DNA of 38,079 nucleotides from a virus: positions 1 to 38,079 of the IMG/VR virus record IMGVR_UViG_3300045135_000751; one strand, given 5' to 3'. Within the stretch, counting starts at the first letter, position 1; the number at the start of each line of letters is the position of its first letter. This document shows positions 22,443-30,425 of the stretch, piece by piece. A program made the translations under genes and the position numbers. The notes below the pieces were generated by a model, which searched no databases, was not told where the DNA came from, and saw only the letters and a program-made list of their open reading frames with translations.

Positions 22443-22468
22443 TCAAGTTTATGCGAATGTAAACCCCC
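22435..22468 (-). promoter_or_regulatory. Early-type promoter, G-run TTTACA-17-TAGTAT
   Basis: On the minus strand GGGGG, TTTACA (22463-22458), 17 bp and TAGTAT (22440-22435). TATAGT two bases upstream is an alternative -10. ATG 22411 follows after 24 bases with GAGG. Confidence 0.83.
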
Positions 22469-22477
22469 TAATTCAAA

Positions 22478-22687
22478 TTAATATAATTTTTTTATACCGA
22501 GTGCCCAATTCTCTGCAGCATCCTCGACATATCGAATAGATTTATTAGGGAAGTCTTCAGTAAAGAACTTTTTACCGTGATCGTCGAAATAATCGACGTA
22601 TGCCAGTTCTTCCTTAAAGTCCATCATAACGTTACAGTGACCTCGTCCTGGGGGATCGGCATAATACGTAGAAATCTTCTTAGTCAT
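22478..22687 (-). CDS. Small protein, unknown function
   Basis: This 69-residue, acidic, aromatic-rich protein (MTKKISTYYADPPGRGHCNV) overlaps the end of thyX. No known family. It is the last gene before the hydrolase promoter. Confidence 0.7.
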   Translation of the reverse strand: MTKKISTYYADPPGRGHCNVMMDFKEELAYVDYFDDHGKKFFTEDFPNKSIRYVEDAAENWALGIKKLY

Positions 22688-23369
22688 TCACAAACTCCTC
22701 TACCATTGGAAAAATCTTAGAAATAGCTTGAGCTACAGCACGAGCAACTTCGATATGCTCTTGTTGTGTACCATTAGCCGAACGAAGCTCAATATAATGT
22801 ACCCAAGAACGAAGTGTGCCATTCATGTAGACTTTACTTACCGTATTACCTTCTGGCAGAACACAACGTGCTTGTTCCTTAGCAATACCATTCATAATTG
22901 CCCACTTATATGTAAGTTGAGCTTCATGGATAATTTGGGTCTGTTTCATTGCCCAAGCTTTTTGTAATTCAAGATCCGCACAAACAATGCTATTCTGACG
23001 ATTCTTAGGATCTTGCATACGTGCTTCCCTTAGAACAAAGGACTCTTCTAGATCATTCGGATCGGCGTATCGCTGGCTGAATTCCTGGAAGTAGAAGCTT
23101 CTATGTCGAAGAATTTGTCGAGCAATATCCCGGGTTGTGTCGATACCGATTGTTGCGTTGCACATTTCAAGTGGAGACCAGTGTTTGTGCTTGACGAGGT
23201 ATCGGACGAGCTTTTCTCCTGTTTCGTTGTTGAACTGGTTAGCTGGGTTAGATACTCGAGCACAGTAGGCAATAAGTTCAAGCGCATCATTGAAATGTTC
23301 TTTGAACTCTTCTGATGGTGCGGGTTGCACCACCAGAAATGCATTCGGTTCAGAATACTTATAGCTCAT
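22680..23369 (-). CDS. thyX: Flavin-dependent thymidylate synthase
   Basis: This 229-residue protein carries the ThyX signature RHRSFYFQEFSQRY at residues 88-101 (RHRxxSxxxxSxR type). It makes dTMP from dUMP using FAD and methylenetetrahydrofolate. ATG overlaps the upstream TGA (ATGA). With dCMP deaminase (27922-28368) it would supply thymidine; a separate ThyA-fold enzyme is encoded at 29685-30425. Confidence 0.96.
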   Translation of the reverse strand: MSYKYSEPNAFLVVQPAPSEEFKEHFNDALELIAYCARVSNPANQFNNETGEKLVRYLVKHKHWSPLEMCNATIGIDTTRDIARQILRHRSFYFQEFSQRYADPNDLEESFVLREARMQDPKNRQNSIVCADLELQKAWAMKQTQIIHEAQLTYKWAIMNGIAKEQARCVLPEGNTVSKVYMNGTLRSWVHYIELRSANGTQQEHIEVARAVAQAISKIFPMVEEFVND

Positions 23370-23647
23370 GAGCGACTCGCAAGAGATAGAGGATTAACCA
23401 TACCCTTTTCGGGTTTAGACATATATCGCTGATAGTCTTTTCCCTTTACTTTATGGGTAATAAAAGGTCGGTTCGTTTCTTCTTTGTTAGGATTCTCCAT
23501 AGTAATTTTAATATCCTTACCCTTTGCAAGTGCATCAAGCTTGCGAATCATTTTATCTGCAGCGTTAATAGCTGTACCAGAAGTTCTCATTGAACTCCGG
23601 CGTTCACCTTTTGATACGTTACCGCTTTTATGTCTTTTCTTTCCCAT
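23366..23647 (-). CDS. Small basic protein, unknown function
   Basis: This 93-residue, Lys/Arg/Ser-rich protein (MGKKRHKSGNVSKGERRSSM) has a GGAG site before ATG 23647. It resembles small proteins next to gp41 in T4-like marine phages (recalled, not searched). It may bind nucleic acid. No family is assigned. Confidence 0.65.
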   Translation of the reverse strand: MGKKRHKSGNVSKGERRSSMRTSGTAINAADKMIRKLDALAKGKDIKITMENPNKEETNRPFITHKVKGKDYQRYMSKPEKGMVNPLSLASRS

Positions 23648-23656
23648 AATATTCTC

Positions 23657-25033
23657 CTAGAATTTAAAATCTTGAAATTTGTTTTGGTCTTCGCCTTGGT
23701 TCGAATTATCGAACACCGGGGTGTCGTTTACGAGGTTTTGGTCGGTATCATCTACATCATATAGCCTCATCTTACTACGGTCAATGCCAATAAGGAACCG
23801 CTTGTTATGGTTTGGATCGTTGTATCTATTCTTAAGTTGTTTGACCATCAGTTGGCCTTGTGCTTCGAGCTCTTCAGTAGATACAAGTGCAAACATTAAG
23901 TCGGCGGTTGCGGGTAGTCCAAAAGACTCGGACGTGTCTTCAAGCCCAGGGTCTGAGCTATTAAAACCTGTACGAGTCGTTTGCGTTGCAGATACGATCG
24001 GTAGATCGAACTCGACTGCAAGACCACGTAGCTCTTCAGCAATTGCTTTAATGTACGCATAACTGTTTACCGAACCTCCCATTTTCATACGCGATGATGC
24101 GCATATGTTTAGATAGTCTACCATAATAATGTCTGGAATAAAACCCTTTTTTAGCTTTAATTCATTTAAAAGTGCACGGAAGTGATTCGCGTTAGCAGAC
24201 CCGGTTGGATACTCCTTGACGATCAACTTACCGTTCGTCTTGGTCTTAAGACGATTGACCGCATTACTAAATATCTCTTTACTCATGTGCTCGATCTGAT
24301 CGATAGGTACATCCAACAAGTTAGCATCGATACGTTCAGCAATACGTTCTTCGCTCATCTCCAGGGTAATATACAGTACGCTTTTACCTAGGTTAAGAGC
24401 ACTAGCAGCAAGATGACACATAAACAAAGACTTCCCAACACCTGTGCCCGCCAATGCAATATTGAGAGATTTATTAGAAAGTCCTCCCTTGGTGATCTGG
24501 TTGAAGAGGTCGATGTCGAAGGGGGTTTTTTCCTCTTGCGCATGATAGAATTCATATCGTTCATTCACATTCTCCAAATAGTCGTGACCGATGTTTGTGT
24601 CGAACGTGACCGCCAAGGCTTTTTGAAGAAGATCCGGTAGCGCATCTTTCGTTAGCTTCTGGTGCTTGCCGTCGATAACAGAGATGGATTCCATGATTGC
24701 ATTGAACAATGCACGGTCTTGGCACCACTTCTCTGTCTTGTTGTACAGCCATGTTTCATCGACTTCTTCTTTCTTAAAGATCTCGGGGATGATCTCCACA
24801 GCATGTCGATAGTGTTCATCAGACATATTGTTGTTATCATCCAGCTCGATCTTAAATGTTTCCGCTGTAGGAAGCTTATTGTACTTGGCAACAAACTTTG
24901 CTACTTGACGGAACAGTTGTTGATATACGCCTTCGAAGTATTCTGGTTTAATGAATGGGAGTACACGGCGCATGTACTCCTCGTTGACCAATAGATTTCG
25001 TAGAACAGTCTGTTCAATGTTTGCAGTAATCAA
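23657..25033 (-). CDS. 41: Replicative DNA helicase, T4 gp41-like (DnaB family)
   Basis: This 458-residue protein has an N-terminal helical domain and a RecA-like motor with Walker A AGTGVGKS (195-202), Walker B IIMVDYL (302-308) and a SATQTTR motif that couples DNA binding. It is close in length to T4 gp41 (475). The start is TTG at 25033, overlapping the upstream TGA, with AAGGG six bases upstream. It unwinds DNA ahead of the fork. The primase partner is unclear; a Toprim protein lies at 34528-35055. The gene may be served by an internal promoter at 25169-25200. Confidence 0.95.
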   Translation of the reverse strand: MITANIEQTVLRNLLVNEEYMRRVLPFIKPEYFEGVYQQLFRQVAKFVAKYNKLPTAETFKIELDDNNNMSDEHYRHAVEIIPEIFKKEEVDETWLYNKTEKWCQDRALFNAIMESISVIDGKHQKLTKDALPDLLQKALAVTFDTNIGHDYLENVNERYEFYHAQEEKTPFDIDLFNQITKGGLSNKSLNIALAGTGVGKSLFMCHLAASALNLGKSVLYITLEMSEERIAERIDANLLDVPIDQIEHMSKEIFSNAVNRLKTKTNGKLIVKEYPTGSANANHFRALLNELKLKKGFIPDIIMVDYLNICASSRMKMGGSVNSYAYIKAIAEELRGLAVEFDLPIVSATQTTRTGFNSSDPGLEDTSESFGLPATADLMFALVSTEELEAQGQLMVKQLKNRYNDPNHNKRFLIGIDRSKMRLYDVDDTDQNLVNDTPVFDNSNQGEDQNKFQDFKF

Positions 25034-25446
25034 ATTTGACCCTTTTCACGCATTTCTGCACGAATCTTAGTAGCAGAGATGTTATGAATTTCTTCCCCAA
25101 GATCATGCTGTGTAAATGTATAACCAACACCACGACCGTAGCTAATATCTACGATGTTTGGTACGTCCATTATAATATATTCTTTACCGATAGTAAACCC
25201 TTCTTCTTTAAGAGTTTTTTCAATATTAATCCATACGTCGCCTGGAGTAAATGGATTATCATCCTGCACACTTTCCGTACGTCCAGCACCTGCATCACCT
25301 TCAACCCCAGAAACCCACCTGACCATAATAATAACTTGGCCGATTTCTTCATATGCTTTTTTAAATAAAGCCGTATGGCCTTCATGCCAAGGTTGCCAAC
25401 GGCCTAACATTTGTGCTGTAGGTTTATACCAATCGAATTTAGACAT
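25030..25446 (-). CDS. Nucleotidylyltransferase (NMN/cytidylyltransferase-like)
   Basis: This is a 138-residue protein. GRWQPWHEGH at residues 15-24 is the nucleotide-binding HxGH-type signature, and ISATKIR near the C-terminus matches the ISxTxxR signature. Relatives act on NMN, sulfate, glycerol-3-phosphate or sugar phosphates. It lies next to an adenylylsulfate-kinase-like gene and overlaps it by a few bases. It is a second, separate nucleotidyltransferase, unlike the long one at 1285-2436. Confidence 0.9.
   Translation of the reverse strand: MSKFDWYKPTAQMLGRWQPWHEGHTALFKKAYEEIGQVIIMVRWVSGVEGDAGAGRTESVQDDNPFTPGDVWINIEKTLKEEGFTIGKEYIIMDVPNIVDISYGRGVGYTFTQHDLGEEIHNISATKIRAEMREKGQI
25169..25200 (-). 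promoter_or_regulatory. Possible internal promoter TTTACT-17-TATAAT upstream of the helicase
   Basis: Inside the 25030-25446 gene, GGG, TTTACT (25197-25192), 17 bp and TATAAT (25174-25169) match the other phage promoters. It would transcribe the gp41 gene with a leader of about 130 bases. The match could be accidental in coding DNA. Confidence 0.5.
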
Positions 25447-25858
25447 TACACTGTATCCTTAAATCTTTTGCAAATGAAGCGATTTTCTCGTCGCTCATCC
25501 AGTCTTGGATTCTCCAATCCACTTTCTTCGGCTCTTCAAAGATCTTATTGGTATCTTCAAAGCGGCCTTCTTTAATTGTATCCATCCAAATTGAAATGTC
25601 CGCATCAAACATAGCGCGGGTTCCATCGGTCGGACATACGAAATCACAGATAACAATACGACCTCGAGTGCCTTCAAAGTTGGCCAGAGTATTCATACGC
25701 TCTGCTTGTCTACGCCGGCCAGCATCAGAAAAGTCCCAGTCGTTTGCCATCTTACGAATCGTATCTGCATTGTACCATACACAATTCAAATGTTGTTGAA
25801 GCCTGGTTGCCAGGTGTGTTTTACCACTACCTGGCAGACCAAAAATTAGTATTTTCAT
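25439..25858 (-). CDS. Adenylylsulfate-kinase-like P-loop kinase
   Basis: This is a 139-residue protein with Walker A GLPGSGKT (7-14) and the APS-kinase-style NADTIRKMANDWDFSDAGRR block. APS kinase phosphorylates adenylyl sulfate, but phage relatives may phosphorylate other small molecules. ATG overlaps the upstream TGA (ATGA), and it is coupled to the nucleotidyltransferase at 25030-25446. The pair sits between uvsX and gene 41, so it may make a modified nucleotide. Confidence 0.8.
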   Translation of the reverse strand: MKILIFGLPGSGKTHLATRLQQHLNCVWYNADTIRKMANDWDFSDAGRRRQAERMNTLANFEGTRGRIVICDFVCPTDGTRAMFDADISIWMDTIKEGRFEDTNKIFEEPKKVDWRIQDWMSDEKIASFAKDLRIQCNV

Positions 25859-26154
25859 TCTTGTTTATTTTCCATGATTGCAGCAGCATTCACTAGAATA
25901 GCCTGTAGTACATCTGCCATGTGCTGCTGTAGTTCTTCGTTTTCTTCTGTAAGATCTGGATCAGGCGATGAAATCAAATCAAAATTAAACTTCATGTGCT
26001 CGCCATCCTCAGATACTTGTAGCTTATTAAATGCTACAACCGTTTCAGGGAATGGTCCTTCAAGCAAACGAACATCCCAATTCTCTCCTTGACCTGGGAT
26101 CAGCTCATAGTCTTCGTTTTCTTTCAGGGCGTTTTTAAGATCATACGTCTTCAT
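25855..26154 (-). CDS. Small acidic protein between uvsX and the kinase, unknown function
   Basis: This 99-residue protein starts at ATG 26154 (GGAG upstream) inside the end of uvsX. The C-terminal part is Glu-rich and helical (TEENEELQQHMADVLQAILV). Such small proteins accompany uvsX in T4-like phages, but no function is assigned. Confidence 0.7.
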   Translation of the reverse strand: MKTYDLKNALKENEDYELIPGQGENWDVRLLEGPFPETVVAFNKLQVSEDGEHMKFNFDLISSPDPDLTEENEELQQHMADVLQAILVNAAAIMENKQE

Positions 26155-27205
26155 TATCATTCTCCACGATTGCATCCATATCTACCAACGATTCATGACC
26201 AATGCTGTACTGCTTCTGTACAAAGTCTTTGAAGTCGGTCTGCTCAAAGATCGGTGCCCAGAAGTCTTTGGTCAGTGTATCTGTCATACGAACCTTACCA
26301 GATAGCAGTTCGCCAGTTTTAGGATCAACTGCTTCATACCAACCAGCAGACGGCTTACGTACGTATCCACCAGCAATACCGACTTCGGTCAGACCAGAGT
26401 ATTTCTGTACGCCACCTTCCCAGTTTACGGTGATCGGGATCTTAGACTTCTCTTTGACATAACGCGATTTCTCCACATTAATAACAAAGTTATAGCCAAC
26501 AATGTCAGTGCCTTTCTTCTCTTGCTGGCGTCCAAGGATCCAGATGTTATCTGCCGAGTAGTAGATGCCAGTACCACCAGAGACGATTGCTTTCGGGAAC
26601 AGACCCATCTCTTGGTATGTGTGGTTGATAGCCAGCAGAGGAATGTTCTTCATAGCCAAGTAGGGTGTAGTCATACGGAACAGACCTTTCAGTGCCTTCG
26701 CACGTGACATATCTGCTACCGATTTCTCGTTCAGTGCGTCTTCCATCTCTTTCTTCGATGCAACGTTACCAATCGAGTCAATAACGATAATCACCTTATC
26801 ATTACGATCCAGCTGTTCCAATTGGCTAATCATATCGAACTTCAGTTCTTCTACGTTAGTAATTGGGGTGTGCAGTACACGTGTTGTATCGATTCCAAAT
26901 TGTTTGAAATACGATTGGGGAGAACCGAACTCCGAATCGTAGAACAGCATAACCGATTCAGGATACTTGTTCATATATGCAGCTGCCATCAGCAGTGCAA
27001 AGCTAGTCTTAAAGTGTTTGGATGGACCAGCCAGAACGGTAAGACCAGGAGCCAGACCGCCATCGATACTGCCAGACAGTGCTACGTTTACCATAGGCAC
27101 ATCGGTTGGCACCATATCTTTTTCGTTAAAGAACTTCGATTCGCTGAGCACCTCGGTGTTCTTCAGCTTCGAGTTCTTCTTGAGTTTATCCATGATTGAG
27201 CTCAT
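26141..27205 (-). CDS. uvsX: UvsX-type RecA-like recombinase
   Basis: This 354-residue protein carries Walker A GPSKHFKTS (60-68), as in T4 UvsX, then a RecA/Rad51-like fold with VIIVIDSIGNV (Walker B) and later VEKSRYVKEKSKIPI. It forms filaments on ssDNA and drives strand exchange, feeding recombination-dependent replication. It is a little shorter than T4 UvsX (about 390). ATG overlaps the upstream TGA (ATGA). Confidence 0.95.
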   Translation of the reverse strand: MSSIMDKLKKNSKLKNTEVLSESKFFNEKDMVPTDVPMVNVALSGSIDGGLAPGLTVLAGPSKHFKTSFALLMAAAYMNKYPESVMLFYDSEFGSPQSYFKQFGIDTTRVLHTPITNVEELKFDMISQLEQLDRNDKVIIVIDSIGNVASKKEMEDALNEKSVADMSRAKALKGLFRMTTPYLAMKNIPLLAINHTYQEMGLFPKAIVSGGTGIYYSADNIWILGRQQEKKGTDIVGYNFVINVEKSRYVKEKSKIPITVNWEGGVQKYSGLTEVGIAGGYVRKPSAGWYEAVDPKTGELLSGKVRMTDTLTKDFWAPIFEQTDFKDFVQKQYSIGHESLVDMDAIVENDNEDV

Positions 27206-27348
27206 GATTTATCCTTTTCGTACATTTGTTTTGCCAATTCTTCTATGTCACCAGAGATATAATTATATTCTACCAAATATTTGGCCTTTTGTAAATAGAC
27301 ACTTTGCTTTTCAAAGTTTAAATCTTCCCATTTTATTTTTTCAGACAT
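27202..27348 (-). CDS. Small 48-residue protein upstream of uvsX
   Basis: This frame (MSEKIKWEDLNFEKQSVYLQ) begins at ATG 27348, overlapping the end of the HNH gene by 16 bases, and its TGA overlaps the uvsX ATG (ATGA). It is charged and helical. No family is recognised; the tight coupling to uvsX is the main evidence that it is real. Confidence 0.6.
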   Translation of the reverse strand: MSEKIKWEDLNFEKQSVYLQKAKYLVEYNYISGDIEELAKQMYEKDKS

Positions 27349-27821
27349 TTTCCATCCTTATGATATCTCGCATAATGACCAGGTAAAGCCTGCTTACCAC
27401 AATGTGGGCAATCTATCTTTTTTCTATTCTTAGCAGCTTGACTTTGTTTTAATCTGGTTTCCTCTGAATGAGATTTGCCCCATCTAGGACTATCTTGACC
27501 ATACTTACCCTTGTTTGGGCTGGTCGTGCCATGCATCGGATTATTCTCACCCGATTTGGCTTGACTCATTTTTATCTTTGTTTCTTCAGATACGGTTTTG
27601 CCTTTATGAACCATAGATCCTTTAAGTCTTATAATTTCTTCTTTACCTATTCGACCAGACAATCCTTTCCATGCAAGATAATCTTGCCAATTACCGTATT
27701 GTTCGTAAAGCTGTCTGTGAGCTTCGGCATGTTCTTCTACGGTTAATTCTACTATATTAGACGGATCGTCTGTGCCGCCCATATATCTGGGCACCACATG
27801 ATGTTTGTGATAGATAGTCAT
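27333..27821 (-). CDS. HNH homing endonuclease with NUMOD3-like repeats
   Basis: This 162-residue protein starts at ATG 27821 (AAAGGAG upstream). The HNH motif covers HKHHVVPRYMGGTDDPSN and EEHAEAHR (residues 5-33). NUMOD3-type DNA-binding repeats follow (KGKTVSEETKIKMSQAK, GENNPMHGTTSPNKGKYG, WGKSHSEETRLKQSQAAK), and a C-terminal zinc finger has CPHCGK...C. It resembles mobile intron- and phage-encoded homing enzymes. It lies between the dCMP deaminase and the uvsX region. A late promoter box lies upstream. Confidence 0.9.
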   Translation of the reverse strand: MTIYHKHHVVPRYMGGTDDPSNIVELTVEEHAEAHRQLYEQYGNWQDYLAWKGLSGRIGKEEIIRLKGSMVHKGKTVSEETKIKMSQAKSGENNPMHGTTSPNKGKYGQDSPRWGKSHSEETRLKQSQAAKNRKKIDCPHCGKQALPGHYARYHKDGKCLKK

Positions 27822-27881
27822 GCTGGAAATCTCCTTTGGTTTTCTAGAGTGTATGGGAATGGGGGTTCCGCGATACACATC

Positions 27882-27889
27882 TATTTATA
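27882..27889 (-). promoter_or_regulatory. T4-type late promoter TATAAATA upstream of the HNH gene
   Basis: Exact TATAAATA box about 60 bases before ATG 27821, in a replication-gene region where early promoters would be expected. No clear terminator hairpin precedes it. Confidence 0.75.
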
Positions 27890-27921
27890 CAAAGGAGTTT
27901 CTTTAGTTTATCCAAAAGAAA

Positions 27922-28368
27922 TTAGATGAATTCCCATTCTACATTTGCTTCATTAAATAGATCCATGGCCAATAGCCATGAGTCGTGCCATCGCGGATCT
28001 TCTGGATTACCATCCATGACGACACGCTTAATTCCTGTCTGGATAATACCAAGTGCACACTTATTGCAGCATGGTAGTCCAGCTACGTACATCGTACCAC
28101 CGTCGAGACATACTCCATGGTATGTAGCGTTGAAGATAGCATTCATCTCTGCATGTACAACTAATTCATACTTCAGTTCACGATTGTTGTACCGTTCTTC
28201 TGTATCATGGATGCCACGTGGGAATCCATTATAGCCAGTGCAGAGGATGTGTCCCTTGTTATCTACCGCCACAGCACCAATCTTACTCGATGGATCTTTT
28301 GACCACAGAGCAGTCTGTCGGGCAATATCCATATAACGTTGATCCCATTTTACCGTATCTTTATTCAT
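27922..28368 (-). CDS. dCMP deaminase
   Basis: This is a 148-residue protein from ATG 28368 (GGAG upstream; an earlier in-frame start is possible). Zinc site: HAEMNAIFNA (His and catalytic Glu) and LPCCNKC (two Cys). It makes dUMP from dCMP, feeding ThyX. It follows the asparagine synthetase with a short overlap. Confidence 0.93.
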   Translation of the reverse strand: MNKDTVKWDQRYMDIARQTALWSKDPSSKIGAVAVDNKGHILCTGYNGFPRGIHDTEERYNNRELKYELVVHAEMNAIFNATYHGVCLDGGTMYVAGLPCCNKCALGIIQTGIKRVVMDGNPEDPRWHDSWLLAMDLFNEANVEWEFI

Positions 28369-29683
28369 ATGTAAACTCCATTGAGCGGAATAGTCGGTCA
28401 AGTGCTACACGATTATTCATTGGGTTAGTACGGATAGCATCAGTCTTAAGTGGGTGCTTGTCCCGCGAAAGTATTTCTTGTGGGACAAGCTCTTTAAACG
28501 TTTGCTTTAGCAAAGTCTTTTCACCCATACGTTCTACATATGGCGTATTCATTGCATGCTTACATACGGATGGTGCAAGGAATGGTGAACGTGTTTCGAT
28601 AGTGTACCGCATCATGGTACGATCAATCTTAGGCAAATGATAGTACGGTAGCTCACAGAACATATCAGACATTTGGCTGTCATATTCTTTTGCACGACGA
28701 TATCCACCGAACAGTTCATCGGCACCATCGCCAGTCAGTACTGCATAGAAACCAAGCTCACGTAGCTTCTTAGCCATAGCAATTTGTGGCTTAACGGAAC
28801 CGAGATCGACTGGTGACTGGTGTACGATAACGGCTTCATAATCAGTTACATTATCCAATGTAACCTGAATAGCATCAGGATTGACAAGGTGTGCAAAGTC
28901 GCTTTCGCCGTTGTCTACATGAATAGCAGTAACACTACGGTTAAGATGCTTGGTGATAATATTGTGAATGATAGTACTATCTAGACCCCCAGACAAGAGC
29001 ACTGCAACGTCACGCTGACCACCGAGTCGTAGTTCGGTAGCGGTAACAAGATCGTGGTGTAGGCTAGTAGTCCATGGCACTTTGTTCCAATCCCAGTACG
29101 GATGCACATTACCTTTATAGTAGTAATGTCCAGGAGGAACCTGCTTGATCTCGTTCCATGGGGTGCGTGGATCTGGAGAGTAACCCCATTTCAATGTATT
29201 GGACATAAAGACTTCGTCGCGGGTCACGGGCGCGATACGCGCGAGAACATCTATCTCGCTGGCAATTACCTCCATATCAGTACGATAGTACACAGGCTTT
29301 TGGGCAAGATAATCTGTAGCTGCAATGATCGAACCATTATACAAAGTAACAAACGACCAGAAGCCGTCAAACTTATGGAAGCGATCAAAAAGGGTATGCG
29401 TATCATTCCAGAATTCTTCGATGGAACATTCGATATCAGTTTCGTAGCCAAGATCTGCATAGTTAAAGATCTCGCCAACAAAGAGTGATGGTGGTTCACT
29501 ATCGATTGGTTGCACACATACAGCAGGATCTAGATTTACAAACGGTAAGCTGTAGTGTGCAAACTGGAAGCCGCCGCCAAACCGCTTATAGCCTTTGTAG
29601 CCAGGTAGTCCGCGGTAATGCATATGTTCAATGACCTGATTTAGATCAGCATCTAAATCTTTACCTGCAATAAATCCACACAT
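28361..29683 (-). CDS. asnB: Asparagine synthetase (glutamine-hydrolysing, AsnB type)
   Basis: This 440-residue protein has Cys2 at the N-terminus (MCGFIAG, Ntn glutaminase), the PP-loop SGGLDS (231-236), and GDGADELFGGY (318-328), which binds ATP and aspartate. It is shorter than typical AsnB (about 550). Such genes occur in marine phages. Besides making asparagine, relatives amidate sugars, so a role in glycan or base modification is also possible. ATG is preceded by GGAG. Confidence 0.93.
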   Translation of the reverse strand: MCGFIAGKDLDADLNQVIEHMHYRGLPGYKGYKRFGGGFQFAHYSLPFVNLDPAVCVQPIDSEPPSLFVGEIFNYADLGYETDIECSIEEFWNDTHTLFDRFHKFDGFWSFVTLYNGSIIAATDYLAQKPVYYRTDMEVIASEIDVLARIAPVTRDEVFMSNTLKWGYSPDPRTPWNEIKQVPPGHYYYKGNVHPYWDWNKVPWTTSLHHDLVTATELRLGGQRDVAVLLSGGLDSTIIHNIITKHLNRSVTAIHVDNGESDFAHLVNPDAIQVTLDNVTDYEAVIVHQSPVDLGSVKPQIAMAKKLRELGFYAVLTGDGADELFGGYRRAKEYDSQMSDMFCELPYYHLPKIDRTMMRYTIETRSPFLAPSVCKHAMNTPYVERMGEKTLLKQTFKELVPQEILSRDKHPLKTDAIRTNPMNNRVALDRLFRSMEFTYE

Positions 29684-29684
29684 G

Positions 29685-30425
29685 TTATTCTCCTATTAAC
29701 TGTCCGAGTGCCCAACGATCATTCTCAAAGCAATGTAAGCTAGTACTACTGAAATGTAAATACCCAACTTCAGCATCAATGCCACTTTTATCAATCATCC
29801 ACTGTGTCAGACGATTAGCGAAGTATAGATCGTTATGTAGGTGTCGTACGACGTCGCACGAGCGCATGTGATACGAACAGTGGAGTTGACCGCCACGTTC
29901 CATAAAGTGCCAGCCAAACGAGCACGGTACACGTTCACCTTGATTAGCTGCTACGATATCTTCGGGAAACCACATAGGCACATAGCACTGACGAGTCGTA
30001 GGATCTTTTTTGAGTAGTTCTACAGCATCACCAAGGTTACCGGTCTTAAAACGAATGCCATCCATACTTGGTGCCCACATACGTTCTGGATACGAGTGTG
30101 AGAATGCCTTTTGGTTCTCAGACATATACTTTTCTGTATCTTTTAGCCACATAGTATGTGATGGTGGCGGATTGAGAGGTTTCCCACCAGTACGTTCGTC
30201 GAAGTGTACGTCTGCCCACGGTTGTGACGCACCAAGCTCATCGCTTGCTTGCTGTGTGTCGGTATACATCGGTGCTACTAAGTCTGCGTGTAGAATCTCA
30301 AGAAATACAGGTGGAGCTGTAGTTCCTTGCCATGAACCAGTCTGTAGGTTATACCCTTGGTGGTACAGCGTGTGTCGTAGTTTCTTCAGACCTTCTGCTA
30401 ATGTTCGACCTGCGACTCTGTTCAT
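29685..30425 (-). CDS. ThyA-fold enzyme, probable dCMP/dUMP hydroxymethylase or related
   Basis: This 246-residue protein shows the ThyA fold: an N-terminal VAGRTLAEGLKKLRHTL, the TTRQCYVPMWFP block, the catalytic Cys168 in RVPCSFGWHF (Ser where TS has His), and RSCD at 188-191. By ungapped alignment the residue equivalent to TS Asn177 is Asp199. In T4 gp42 dCMP hydroxymethylase this position is Asp, so dCMP is the likely substrate. A TS-type Y in the HxY motif is replaced (TSLHCFEN). A ThyX is also present, so this one is not needed for dTMP. Overlap with the upstream gene is 77 bp. Confidence 0.85.
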   Translation of the reverse strand: MNRVAGRTLAEGLKKLRHTLYHQGYNLQTGSWQGTTAPPVFLEILHADLVAPMYTDTQQASDELGASQPWADVHFDERTGGKPLNPPPSHTMWLKDTEKYMSENQKAFSHSYPERMWAPSMDGIRFKTGNLGDAVELLKKDPTTRQCYVPMWFPEDIVAANQGERVPCSFGWHFMERGGQLHCSYHMRSCDVVRHLHNDLYFANRLTQWMIDKSGIDAEVGYLHFSSTSLHCFENDRWALGQLIGE

